From Pseudomonas fluorescens Q2-87 (GTDB taxonomy: Bacteria; Pseudomonadota; Gammaproteobacteria; Pseudomonadales; Pseudomonadaceae): a stretch of 64,000 bases of DNA. The notes below the pieces were generated by a model. It saw only the letters and a list, made by a program, of their open reading frames with translations. It was not told where the DNA came from and made no database searches. The DNA lies in assembly GCF_000281895.1 (NCBI RefSeq), contig NZ_CM001558.1:5274556-5338555 (forward strand), written 5' to 3'. Shown here piece by piece: positions 8,984 through 17,644 of this stretch (the stretch's first letter is position 1; every line of letters begins with the position of its first letter). Position numbers and translations under genes: made by a program.

Positions 8984-9697
8984 ATGGACAAGTGGAAGGA
9001 CTTACAGCTGAGGAAGTTAGCCTGTGAAAAAGATCTGCAGACGGCTTATCGTCTGATTTTGAATTTCTTTAACAATCAGGGATTTGAATATTGCGCATTT
9101 GCCGCCTACCACGGGAGCCCAGACAAGCACGCCAGCAAGGTGAACCTCAACAATTATCCTTATGGATGGGACAGGATATATGAACAAAACGGTTATGCTT
9201 CAAACGACCCGGTAATAGCACATTGCAATCAATCACCGCTCCCGATCCTCTGGGACGAAGATGTTTACGCCCAGGCACCGAAGTTGTGGCGCGAGCTGAA
9301 TCGACAGGGGCTCAAATATGGTTGGACCCAAGCGGTCCATGATGAAAAGGGCGTCCATCACAGCCTGTTCAGCCTTGCACGGACCCACTCCCCCATCGAT
9401 ATAGAAGAGCACTACGGGAACCTCGGCTACGCCATTTTCGCCAGCCAGAAACTGCATGCCCTGGCCGGCAAGAAAATGTCCGAGACCGCGGCCGACCAGC
9501 AGCAGTGCCACTTGTCACCCAGGGAGATCGAGGTGCTGAGGTGGTCAGCCCAAGGCAAGACCGCGTCGGAAGTGGGCAGAATTCTTTGTCTTTCCGAGCG
9601 CACGGTGAATTTCCATGTTTGCAGCTGCATGCGAAAGCTGAACGCCAGCAATAAAATTTCAGCGGTGGCCAAAGCCGCCCAGATCCACGTGATCTGA
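8984..9697 (+). CDS. ppoR: LuxR-family quorum-sensing solo regulator, PpoR-like
   Basis: A 237-residue regulator with an N-terminal autoinducer-binding domain (about 15-165) and a C-terminal LuxR helix-turn-helix (LSPREIEVLRWSAQGKTASE). The residues that contact acyl-homoserine lactones are all kept: W62, Y66, D75, P76, W90 and G113 (TraR W57, Y61, D70, P71, W85, G113). No luxI-type synthase lies nearby. The ATG at 8984 has AGGAGA six bases upstream; the ATG at 8957 would add nine residues with a poorer site. The place between fpr and rlmG is that of P. putida PpoR (PP_4647). The gene and its upstream region are more AT-rich than the neighbours. Confidence 0.82.
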   Translation: MDKWKDLQLRKLACEKDLQTAYRLILNFFNNQGFEYCAFAAYHGSPDKHASKVNLNNYPYGWDRIYEQNGYASNDPVIAHCNQSPLPILWDEDVYAQAPKLWRELNRQGLKYGWTQAVHDEKGVHHSLFSLARTHSPIDIEEHYGNLGYAIFASQKLHALAGKKMSETAADQQQCHLSPREIEVLRWSAQGKTASEVGRILCLSERTVNFHVCSCMRKLNASNKISAVAKAAQIHVI

Positions 9698-9775
9698 ACC
9701 CACGACGCGGCATGGCCGCCCTGAAAAACCCACGGGTAATGCGCGACAAAAAAACGTACCATTTACGGTTCCACT

Positions 9776-9814
9776 TGAATGATGACGCGCTAGACGCGCG
9801 ACGCGGTTCATTCA
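9776..9814. repeat. Inverted repeat between ppoR and rlmG
   Basis: TGAATGA and TCATTCA are exact arms, and a second GCGC/GCGC pair lies inside. It sits about 80 bases after the ppoR stop and about 65 before the rlmG start. It may be a ppoR terminator or an operator for rlmG. There is no U-tract. Confidence 0.4.
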
Positions 9815-9879
9815 GGCGGTCCCGCACAGAACCTGCCTCCAGGCAGCGGGACATCCGTCGATCCCCAGAGTCCCCAGCC

Positions 9880-11004
9880 ATGCCCCTGCTTGATACTCCC
9901 TTCGCCCAGCTCGACCTGATCCGCCAACCCGAACAGCAGAACGAACCGCTGCAAGCCTTCGATGCGGCCGATGAATACCTGCTCGCGTACCTGGCCGAGC
10001 AACAGCCTGACGCGCAGACACGGGTGCTGGTACTCAATGATGGCTTCGGCGCCCTGGCGGCCAGCCTGGCCGGCAAAGTGGAGGTGATCAGCAGCGGTGA
10101 TTCATTCCTGGCGTTGCAGGCGCTCGGCAAGAATCTGGTGCGCAACGGCCGGCCTTTCGATGCGGTGCCGACGTTGCCGGCCAGCGAGCCATTGGCCGGC
10201 CCCTTCGACCGCGTCCTGATCAAGGTCCCGAAAACCCTCGCCTTGCTGGAAGAACAACTGATTCGCCTGCAAGGCCAGCTGGCGCCAGGAGCCCAGGTGA
10301 TCGCGGGCGCCATGATCAAGCATTTGCCCCGGGCGGCCGGAGAGCTGCTGGAGCGTTACATTGGATCTGTACAGGCTTGCCTGGCGGTGAAAAAAGCCCG
10401 CCTGTTGATCGCGACGCCAGAGCCCAGGTCGTCCGTTGTATCGCCCTACCCCACCCGATACTGGCTGGATGAACCCCGGATCGAATTGCTCAATCACGCC
10501 AACGTGTTTTGCCGCGAAGGGCTGGACATCGGCACTCGTGCATTCCTCCCCCACCTGCCCAAAAACCTGGGCACGGCCCGGGTCGCGGACCTGGGTTGTG
10601 GCAACGGCGTGCTGGCAATCGCCAGTGCCCTGCAGAACCCTGAAGCCCGCTATACCCTCGTGGATGAATCCTACATGGCCGTGCAATCGGCGGCCGAGAA
10701 CTGGCGAGCTGCGCTGGGCGAGCGGGAGGTGACCCTGCGCGCAGGCGATGGCCTCGCCGGACAGGAAGCGCAATCACTGGACGTGGTGCTGTGTAATCCG
10801 CCGTTCCACCAGCAGCAGGTAGTAGGCGATTTCCTGGCCTGGCGAATGTTCCAGCAGGCCCGCGAAGCGCTGGTGGTAGGCGGCGCGCTGTACATCGTCG
10901 GCAATCGGCACCTGGGTTACCACAGCAAGCTGGCGCGGCTGTTCCGCGGCGTCGAGCAAGTGGCCGCCACACCGAAATTCGTGATCCTCAAAGCTCGCAA
11001 ATAA
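9880..11004 (+). CDS. rlmG: 23S rRNA (guanine(1835)-N2)-methyltransferase RlmG
   Basis: A 374-residue SAM-dependent enzyme that methylates G1835 of 23S rRNA. It has two tandem Rossmann-like halves. The second carries the SAM motif DLGCGNGVL and the catalytic CNPPFHQQ. E. coli RlmG is 378 residues, so the ATG at 9880 (MPLLDTPFAQL) gives the right length; the frame is open to 9712 but that extension is unlike the family. No strong ribosome site is visible before the chosen start. Confidence 0.92.
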   Translation: MPLLDTPFAQLDLIRQPEQQNEPLQAFDAADEYLLAYLAEQQPDAQTRVLVLNDGFGALAASLAGKVEVISSGDSFLALQALGKNLVRNGRPFDAVPTLPASEPLAGPFDRVLIKVPKTLALLEEQLIRLQGQLAPGAQVIAGAMIKHLPRAAGELLERYIGSVQACLAVKKARLLIATPEPRSSVVSPYPTRYWLDEPRIELLNHANVFCREGLDIGTRAFLPHLPKNLGTARVADLGCGNGVLAIASALQNPEARYTLVDESYMAVQSAAENWRAALGEREVTLRAGDGLAGQEAQSLDVVLCNPPFHQQQVVGDFLAWRMFQQAREALVVGGALYIVGNRHLGYHSKLARLFRGVEQVAATPKFVILKARK

Positions 11005-11017
11005 CTTATCCACCGCT

Positions 11018-11043
11018 CAAAAAAACCCTCCTGACGGAGGGTT
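11018..11043 (-). terminator. Rho-independent terminator for the cio operon
   Basis: An eight-base stem AACCCTCC / GGAGGGTT with a TGAC loop. On the minus strand it is followed by a run of seven T, so it should end the cioAB-DUF2474 transcript. For rlmG on the plus strand the tail is weaker. Confidence 0.85.
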
Positions 11044-11075
11044 GAAGCCGTGCCGCAAGGCAACGGGATGGGAAA

Positions 11076-11240
11076 TCAGTGGGTGGTCAGGCCTGCCGCG
11101 TTCATGAACATGCGCATCAGGCTCGCGACGATGAACAGCGCCAGCACACTCCCAGCCCAGATCAGCGCCAGCCAGCCGAGCCGCTGCCAGAGGGGTTTTC
11201 TTTCGGCGGCTTCGATGTCTTTCAATTCAGGCTTGGCCAT
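11076..11240 (-). CDS. DUF2474 small membrane protein of the bd oxidase operon
   Basis: A 54-residue protein with one transmembrane helix (LGWLALIWAGSVLALFIVASL). The family DUF2474 is found after cydB/cioB genes and is thought to be a small accessory subunit comparable to CydX. GGGAGG precedes the ATG at 11240. It starts 21 bases after the cioB stop on the same strand, so it is very probably co-transcribed. A subunit role is inferred from the position and shape. Confidence 0.85.
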   Translation of the reverse strand: MAKPELKDIEAAERKPLWQRLGWLALIWAGSVLALFIVASLMRMFMNAAGLTTH

Positions 11241-11261
11241 GCTCAACACCTCCCGGCGCAA

Positions 11262-12269
11262 TCAATGGTAACCATCGTCATGGGTCACCTTGCCGCGGAA
11301 CACGTAGTAGCTCCAGAAGGTGTACACCAGGATCAACGGAATGATGAACAGCGTGCCGACCAGCATGAAACCCTGGCTCTGGGGCGGTGACGCTGCGTCC
11401 CAAATGGTGATGGAAGGCGGCACGATGTGCGGCCACAGGCTGATGCCCAAGCCGCTGTAGCCGAGGAAAATCAACACCAGGGTAAGGATGAAAGGTGTGT
11501 AGTTGGCGTTGCGGGCTACCGCGCGGAACAATCCGTACATAGTCACCAACACCAGGATCGGCACCGGCAGGAACCAGAACAGATTCGGCAGGGTGAACCA
11601 GCGGGCCGCGATATCCGCGTGGGCCAGCGGCGTCCAGATACTGACGATACCGATCACCGCCAACACCACGAACGCCAGCGGCCTGGCCAGGTTATGCATC
11701 TGCTCTTGCAACTTGCCTTCGGTCTTCATGATCAGCCAGGTACAGCCGAGCAATGCGTAGGCCGCGATCAGCGCCAGGCCACAGAACATCGTGAACGGCG
11801 TAAACCAGTCCAGGGAGCCGCCGGCGAACTGCCGATTGACCACCTCGAAGCCGTCGATGAACGCTCCCAGCGCCACACCCTGGAAGAAGGTTGCCGTCAG
11901 CGAACCGCCAATGAACGCCTTGTCCCACAGATGCCGCTTCTCGGCCTTGGCCTTGAAGCGGAATTCGAAGGCCACGCCGCGGAAGATCAAACCGACCAGC
12001 ATCAGGATCAGCGGCAGATACAACGCCGAAAGCACCACCGAATAGGCCAGGGGAAATGCCCCGAACAGGCCGGCACCGCCCAGCACCAGCCAGGTTTCGT
12101 TACCGTCCCAGACGGGCGCCACGGTGTTCATCATCACGTCCCGGTCACGCTCGCCCTTGACGAAGGGGAAGAGAATGCCGATCCCCAGGTCGAAGCCGTC
12201 CATGATCACGTACATCATGATGCCGAAGATGATGACCACGGCCCAGATCAGTGGAAGATCAATACCCAT
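11262..12269 (-). CDS. cioB: Cyanide-insensitive bd-type quinol oxidase subunit II
   Basis: A 335-residue integral membrane protein of the CydB family, paired with CioA in a quinol oxidase that reduces oxygen to water in the inner membrane. The N-terminus MGIDLPLIWAVVIIFGIMMY and PVWDGNETWLVLGGAGLFGA are typical. The length equals P. aeruginosa CioB as I recall it. It begins three bases after the cioA stop codon, so the two are translationally coupled. The DUF2474 gene follows. Confidence 0.95.
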   Translation of the reverse strand: MGIDLPLIWAVVIIFGIMMYVIMDGFDLGIGILFPFVKGERDRDVMMNTVAPVWDGNETWLVLGGAGLFGAFPLAYSVVLSALYLPLILMLVGLIFRGVAFEFRFKAKAEKRHLWDKAFIGGSLTATFFQGVALGAFIDGFEVVNRQFAGGSLDWFTPFTMFCGLALIAAYALLGCTWLIMKTEGKLQEQMHNLARPLAFVVLAVIGIVSIWTPLAHADIAARWFTLPNLFWFLPVPILVLVTMYGLFRAVARNANYTPFILTLVLIFLGYSGLGISLWPHIVPPSITIWDAASPPQSQGFMLVGTLFIIPLILVYTFWSYYVFRGKVTHDDGYH

Positions 12270-12272
12270 GAT

Positions 12273-13712
12273 TCAATTCCCCTTGTTCGAGCGGTCGTTG
12301 TGGTCCACTTCGTCGTCGCCTTGGTTGGCGGCCGACAGCGGACGCGCCGGGGTGCGTTTCTGGCCTGGCCCACCACCGGTCGGCTCGGCTTCGTGGGCCT
12401 CCGGCCCTTTGCGCACCAGACGCATCATGTAGCTGAGGCCAGCACCGAACAGCGCGAAATACACCACCACAAACATGACCAGGGTGAAGCTCATCTGGGC
12501 AAAACTGTGGCCGGAAGAGGCGTCGGCGGTGCGCATCAAGCCGTAGACGACCCAGGGCTGGCGGCCGATCTCCGTGGTGAACCAGCCGGCCAGGATCGCG
12601 ACCAGGCCGGACGGGCCCATCCACAGCACCAGGTGCAGGAATGGTCGGGATCGGTAGAGCCGATCGTTTCGGCGCAGCCAGAGACTGCACAGGCCGGTGA
12701 AAATCATCAGTAGCCCGAGGCCGACCATGACCCGGAACGACCAGAACACAATGGTCGAATTTGGCCGGTCTTCAGGTGGAAATTCCTTGAGGGCAGGCAC
12801 CTGGTCGGTCAATGAGTGAGTCAGGATCAAGCTGCCCAGGTAGGGAATTTCCACCGCGAATTTGGTCCGTTCTTCTTTCATGTCCGGCAGGCCGAACAGG
12901 ATCAGCGGCGTGGGTTCGTTGCCGACGTTCTCCCAGTGACCTTCGATGGCGGCGATTTTCGCTGGTTGATGCTTGAGGGTGTTAAGACCATGGAAGTCGC
13001 CGATGACCGCCTGTATCGGCGCCACCAACAAGGCCATCCACATGGCCATCGACAGCATGCGGCGCACAGCCGGATTATCGCGACCGCGCAACAGATGCCA
13101 GGCCGCCGACGAACCGACGAAGAACGCCGTGGCAACAAATGCCGCGACCGACATGTGCATCAGCCGATAAGGGAACGAAGGGTTGAACACCACCGCCAGC
13201 CAGTCCACCGGTATCACCCGACCGTCGATGATCTCGTAGCCCTGCGGGGTTTGCATCCAGCTATTGGAAGAGAGAATCCAGAAGGTCGAAATCAGCGTGC
13301 CGATCGCCACCATGACCGTGGAAAAGAAATGCAGGCCACGGCCGACTCGATTCCAGCCGAACAGCATCACACCGAGAAAACCCGCTTCGAGGAAGAACGC
13401 CGTGAGCACCTCGTAGGTCAGCAGCGGCCCGGTCACCGCACCGGCGAAGTCCGAGAAACGGCTCCAGTTGGTCCCGAACTGGTAAGCCATGACCAATCCG
13501 GACACCACCCCCATGCCGAAGTTGACGGCGAATATCTTCGACCAGAAATGGTACAGGTCGCGGTAGGTGTCATCGCGCGTCTTGAGCCACAGGCCCTCGA
13601 GTACTGCCAGGTAACTCGCCAGGCCAATGGTGATGGCCGGGAACAGGATGTGGAACGAGATCGTGAACGCGAACTGGATTCGGGCGAGATCGAGCGCCTC
13701 CAAACCGAACAT
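12273..13712 (-). CDS. cioA: Cyanide-insensitive bd-type quinol oxidase subunit I
   Basis: A 479-residue CydA-family protein that carries the hemes and the quinol site. Heme-ligand histidines are visible in FTISFHILFPAITIG and FPYRLMHMSVAA, and GRQPWVVYGLMRT lies in the late conserved block. The quinol loop is short, as in the Cio subgroup, which works when cyanide blocks heme-copper oxidases. GAGGAAG precedes the ATG. An Anr-type box lies about 155 bases upstream; Anr represses cioAB in P. aeruginosa. Confidence 0.95.
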   Translation of the reverse strand: MFGLEALDLARIQFAFTISFHILFPAITIGLASYLAVLEGLWLKTRDDTYRDLYHFWSKIFAVNFGMGVVSGLVMAYQFGTNWSRFSDFAGAVTGPLLTYEVLTAFFLEAGFLGVMLFGWNRVGRGLHFFSTVMVAIGTLISTFWILSSNSWMQTPQGYEIIDGRVIPVDWLAVVFNPSFPYRLMHMSVAAFVATAFFVGSSAAWHLLRGRDNPAVRRMLSMAMWMALLVAPIQAVIGDFHGLNTLKHQPAKIAAIEGHWENVGNEPTPLILFGLPDMKEERTKFAVEIPYLGSLILTHSLTDQVPALKEFPPEDRPNSTIVFWSFRVMVGLGLLMIFTGLCSLWLRRNDRLYRSRPFLHLVLWMGPSGLVAILAGWFTTEIGRQPWVVYGLMRTADASSGHSFAQMSFTLVMFVVVYFALFGAGLSYMMRLVRKGPEAHEAEPTGGGPGQKRTPARPLSAANQGDDEVDHNDRSNKGN

Positions 13713-13865
13713 AAGTCTTCCTCTGTCAGGTAAAACCGGCTGCGGGCGAGGCTTGCATCAGCCCCCAGGGATATGGAGTGCGATGCTTTTCAAATCGTTC
13801 TTTTTTAAACCGTCACAACGCAGGACTCTGGCCGAATGGCCGCCAGGCCGACCCACTCAAGGGTA

Positions 13866-13879
13866 TTGACCTGGATCAA
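13866..13879 (-). promoter_or_regulatory. Candidate Anr (FNR-type) box upstream of cioA
   Basis: TTGATCCAGGTCAA on the cioA strand matches the Anr/FNR consensus TTGAT-N4-ATCAA at nine of ten fixed bases and is nearly palindromic. Anr is the oxygen-sensing regulator of Pseudomonas and is known to repress cioAB at low oxygen in P. aeruginosa. Confidence 0.7.
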
Positions 13880-13999
13880 GCAATGTTCAAAGAGTAGTCG
13901 CATTATTGCCGACGGACGGCGTGGTCTTTTGTCGCGTGGCAGGTTGTCTCAGTGCCGTAAACCTACCCTGGTCATGATTTCCAAACCCACACGGACCCC

Positions 14000-14092
14000 G
14001 TGGCGAGGGAGCTTGCTCCCGCTCGGTTGCGCAGCGACCGCAAAGTCGGGGGGCCGCTTCGCAGCCCAGCGGGAGCAAGCTCCCTCGCCACA
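14000..14092. repeat. REPIN, class B
   Basis: Arms GTGGCGAGGGAGCTTGCTCC and its complement flank a GC-rich centre. It has the second of the two REP sequence types in the window and lies between cioA and the MFS gene. Confidence 0.9.
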
Positions 14093-14207
14093 AGAGCCCG
14101 CACCGGTTTGAAATTGATGCTTGGCTAACTATTTTTTTCGGCAGACGTAATTTCCGGTTACAGCTCGGTGATAATCTCCGACGCCTTCCTCACCGGACCC
14201 GTCATAG

Positions 14208-15446
14208 ATGCCCAGCCAAGCGCCGTTGCTGCTCCGTCACCATCGTCCCTTCATTGCCTTCTGGCTGGCCAGGATCTTTACGGCCAGCGGCTTCCAGATG
14301 CTCACCGTGGCCATTGGCTGGAACCTCTATCAACTGACCGGTAACGTCCTGGACCTGGGCCTGGTGGGGTTGGTGGAGTTCGCCCCTCGCGTGTTGTTCA
14401 TGCTTCATACCGGGCATGTGGCTGATCGCTATGACCGCCGCAAAGTCGCGGCCATCTGCCAGTCATTGCAGGCGATGATTGCCCTGGCGCTGGTGATCGG
14501 CAGCGCCACCGACAATGTCACCCGCGAAATGATCTTTATCCTTGCCTTCCTGCTGGGTGCCGCCCGCTCCTTCGAAATGCCCACCACTCAGGCGTTGTTG
14601 CCGAGCATCGTCCCGGCGGCGCTGTTTCCCCGGGCGGTAGCCGCCGCGCAATCGGCCCAGCAATCGGCCACCATCGTCGCGCCGGCGCTCGGCGGCTTGC
14701 TCTATGCCTTCGGCAGCGTCTGGGTCTACGGCCCGACGGTACTGCTCTACATCATCGCTTGCTGCTTGATGCTCAACCTTCCCGCCCGGCAGACGCCGCT
14801 GAACAAAGGCAAGGCGACGTTGGACTCGTTGCTCGCCGGGATTCGCTTCATCCGCAGCCGCCCGGACATTCTCGGGGCGATTTCCCTGGACCTGTTCGCC
14901 GTGCTGCTGGGCGGCGCAACGGCACTGCTGCCGGTGTTCGCCAAGGACATCCTGCTCACCGGTCCGTGGGGGCTGGGCCTATTGCGCTCGGCGCCAGCGG
15001 TCGGGGCCTTGCTGATGTCGCTGTGGCTGGCGCGGTTTGCCGTGGAGCGCAACGTGGGCCGGGTGATGTTCACCGCGGTCGGTGTGTTCGGCGTCGCCAC
15101 CATTGCGTTCGGCCTCTCCACCTCGTTCTGGTTTTCCTTGGCGGTGCTGGTAGTGCTGGGCGCGGCGGACATGATCAGCATGGTCATCCGCGCCTCTTTC
15201 GTGCAGTTGGAGACGCCGGATGAAATGCGCGGCCGGGTCAGCGCGGTGAACGGGTTGTTCATCGGCGCCTCGAATCAGCTCGGCGAGTTCGAATCCGGCC
15301 TCACTGCACACTGGTTCGGCACCGTGCCGGCGGTGGTCATGGGTGGCGTCGGCACGCTGCTGGTGACCGGGACCTGGATCAAACTGTTCCCGACCCTGGC
15401 CAGCCGCGACCGAATGCACGAACCGGCCGAGGAAGCGAAAGCCTAA
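14208..15446 (+). CDS. MFS exporter, EntS-like (MFS_3) family
   Basis: A 412-residue major facilitator with about twelve membrane helices. The loop motif GHVADRYDRRKV between helices 2 and 3 is the MFS signature, and the overall pattern is that of the EntS/MFS_3 exporters. The substrate cannot be told from the sequence. No good ribosome site precedes the ATG at 14208, so the start is tentative, although residue 10 onward (LRHHRPFIAFWLARIFTASG) fits the first helix. It overlaps the 3' end of the convergent molybdenum hydroxylase gene by four bases. Confidence 0.85.
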   Translation: MPSQAPLLLRHHRPFIAFWLARIFTASGFQMLTVAIGWNLYQLTGNVLDLGLVGLVEFAPRVLFMLHTGHVADRYDRRKVAAICQSLQAMIALALVIGSATDNVTREMIFILAFLLGAARSFEMPTTQALLPSIVPAALFPRAVAAAQSAQQSATIVAPALGGLLYAFGSVWVYGPTVLLYIIACCLMLNLPARQTPLNKGKATLDSLLAGIRFIRSRPDILGAISLDLFAVLLGGATALLPVFAKDILLTGPWGLGLLRSAPAVGALLMSLWLARFAVERNVGRVMFTAVGVFGVATIAFGLSTSFWFSLAVLVVLGAADMISMVIRASFVQLETPDEMRGRVSAVNGLFIGASNQLGEFESGLTAHWFGTVPAVVMGGVGTLLVTGTWIKLFPTLASRDRMHEPAEEAKA

Positions 15447-17644
15447 AGCAACTTGTCCAGGGTGATGGGAAAGTCCCGCACCCGTTTGCCGGTGGCATGA
15501 TAAATCGCATTCGCCACCGCCGCCGGCACCCCGACAATGCCTATTTCACCGACGCCCTTGGACCCGAGCGCGTTGACGACTTCGTCATGTTCCTCGACAA
15601 AAATCACCTCGATGTCGCCGATGTCGGCGTTGACCGGCACATGGTACTCGGCCAGGTTGTGATTCATGTGGCGGCCCAGGGCGTGGTCGGTCAGGGTTTC
15701 CTCGTGCAGGGCCATGCCGACGCCCCAGACCACGCCGCCCAGGATCTGGCTCCGTGCGGTCTTCGGGTTGATCACTCGCCCGGCGGCGATGGCGCTGACC
15801 ACCCGATTGACCTTCACCGTCCCCAGGTCTTCATCCACCAACACCTCGACGAACACGGCTGAATGAGTGGCGGTGGCATAGGCTTGGCGTTTTTCGTCCG
15901 GCCCGGTGGTGACCTGGGCCTGCAACGGCGTCTCGCCACTTTTCTGTGCTAACTCGGCCAGGGCAACAGTCGCCTCGCCGAGCCGCAGTTGGCCGTCGGC
16001 GAAAGTGACTTGTTCAAGGGTCGCACCGCTGAAGGCCGGGCAGGTCTGCCGGGCCACGGCCAGCAGTTTTTCGTTCAGCGCTTCACAAGCCTTTTGCACG
16101 GCAGTGCCGACAGACGAGACGGTGAACGAACCGCCTTGCAGCGGCGCGGTAGGCAATGATGAATCCCCGAGGACAAAGGTGACGTCGTCCAGGGAAATGC
16201 CTGACGCCTCGGCGGCGATCTGGGTCATGACCGTGTAGGTGCCTGTGCCGATGTCGGTGGTGGCGCTGCTGACGGTCAACTGGCCGTCCGATCCCAACGA
16301 GGCTCGGGCACTGGCCTTTTGCTGCATGGCTTCCCACACACCGCCGGCCATGCCCCAGCCCACCAGTTGCCGGCCTTCGCGCATGCTGCGCGGCTCGGGG
16401 TTGCGCTTGTCCCAACCAAAACGGCGAGCGCCTTGGGCGTAACACTCGCGTAATTCCTTGCTGGAATACGGCTTGCCTTCGTTCTCGTTGCGCTCGGCGT
16501 AGTTGAGCAACCGCAACTGCACCGGATCGATCGCCAGGGCACAGGCCAGCTCATCCAAGGCGCATTCCAGGCCGATCAACCCCAGGGCGGCGCCGGGCGC
16601 GCGCATGTCCAGCGGCGTATAGACGTCCAGCGGCACCAGTTTGTAGGTCAAGGTCACGTTATCGCAGTGATAAAGCATGCCACTCCATTCCACCACGTGC
16701 TCGGTGAAGTCCTCGAAGCTCGAGGTCTGGCCGATGGCGGTGTGCGCCACGGCCAGCAGGCGCCCATTGGCTGCGGCCCCCAGTTGCAGGTGCTGGATGG
16801 TGCGCGGGCGATAGCCAAAGGTAAACATCTGCTGGCGCGTCAGGCTGACCCGCACGGAGCGCTTGAGGGCCAGGGCCGCCATCACCGCCAAGGGCAATTG
16901 ATATTGAGGGCGCAGCCCGGAACCGAAGGCGCCGCCGACAAAAGCGGCGAACACTCGCACCTGCTCTTTTTCCAGCCCGAACACTTCTTGCACATAGGCT
17001 TGGCAGTTTTGCGTGCCTTGGGTCTTGTCGTGGATGTGCAGGCTGCCGTCGGGTTGATACAGCACTGTTGAAGCATGAGGCTCCATCGGGTTGTGGTGTT
17101 CCACCGGTGTGCTGTAGGACACGTCCACGCTGAGCGCTGCGCTGGCGTATTCACCCTGAAAATTCCCACGGGGTTTGGGCAGTTCGGCCGGTGCAGGATG
17201 GGCTTCGTTTTGCAGGGTTTTCAGATCGGTCTGATGGCCCTGGATGTCATATTCGATCTCGATGAGTGAACCGGCGTAGCGAGCCAGTTCCAGATTTTCC
17301 GCCACCACCAAGGCCAACGGTTGGCCGCTGTACAGGATCCGGTCGTTGTACAACGGTCGGAACGGCGAACCTTCTGCCGCGTCGGCATCCTGATAGGGTT
17401 CGTCGTAGCTGGCGATCCTCGGGCGGTTGGTGTGGTCGATCACCGCGACCACGCCGGGCAGGGCCAAGGCTCGGGAAGCATCGATACGCAACACCCGGCC
17501 ACGGGCAATCGCGCCCGACACGACGCTGCCATGCAGCAGGCCATCCTCAGGGTATTCAGCGGCATAACGGGCCTGGCCCGTCACCTTGAGCAAGCCATCG
17601 ACCCGGTCGAGTGGTTGCCCTATGGTTTTGCTCGAAGCATTCAT
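15443..17644 (-). CDS. Molybdenum-cofactor subunit of a PaoC/YagR-type aldehyde oxidoreductase
   Basis: A 733-residue large subunit of the xanthine dehydrogenase family. It would bind molybdopterin cytosine dinucleotide and oxidise aldehydes or aromatic heterocycles. E. coli PaoC is 732 residues. The catalytic glutamate lies in the C-terminal KGVGEIGIVG. The substrate-channel blocks GGAFGSGLRPQYQL and DMRAPGAALGLIGLE are present. The ATG at 17644 overlaps the stop of the FAD subunit gene as ATGA; a longer open frame upstream is out of family. No dedicated XdhC/PaoD chaperone gene is adjacent. Confidence 0.9.
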   Translation of the reverse strand: MNASSKTIGQPLDRVDGLLKVTGQARYAAEYPEDGLLHGSVVSGAIARGRVLRIDASRALALPGVVAVIDHTNRPRIASYDEPYQDADAAEGSPFRPLYNDRILYSGQPLALVVAENLELARYAGSLIEIEYDIQGHQTDLKTLQNEAHPAPAELPKPRGNFQGEYASAALSVDVSYSTPVEHHNPMEPHASTVLYQPDGSLHIHDKTQGTQNCQAYVQEVFGLEKEQVRVFAAFVGGAFGSGLRPQYQLPLAVMAALALKRSVRVSLTRQQMFTFGYRPRTIQHLQLGAAANGRLLAVAHTAIGQTSSFEDFTEHVVEWSGMLYHCDNVTLTYKLVPLDVYTPLDMRAPGAALGLIGLECALDELACALAIDPVQLRLLNYAERNENEGKPYSSKELRECYAQGARRFGWDKRNPEPRSMREGRQLVGWGMAGGVWEAMQQKASARASLGSDGQLTVSSATTDIGTGTYTVMTQIAAEASGISLDDVTFVLGDSSLPTAPLQGGSFTVSSVGTAVQKACEALNEKLLAVARQTCPAFSGATLEQVTFADGQLRLGEATVALAELAQKSGETPLQAQVTTGPDEKRQAYATATHSAVFVEVLVDEDLGTVKVNRVVSAIAAGRVINPKTARSQILGGVVWGVGMALHEETLTDHALGRHMNHNLAEYHVPVNADIGDIEVIFVEEHDEVVNALGSKGVGEIGIVGVPAAVANAIYHATGKRVRDFPITLDKLL

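Larger units (their letters stand above)
13713..14207. other. Intergenic region between cioA and the MFS gene
   Basis: About 495 bases with divergent promoters. It holds the Anr-like box at 13866-13879 on the cioA side and a class B REPIN at 14000-14092 nearer the MFS gene. The frames open here are REPIN or low-quality sequence and I see no convincing gene. Confidence 0.8.

Noticed and set aside
13981..14111. Short open frames inside REPINs such as this one and those near 23014, 50738, 57896 and 61621
   Set aside because: The frames repeat the same residues (for example LAREGA and SRASPLPQ) because they are translations of the REP arms, not genes.
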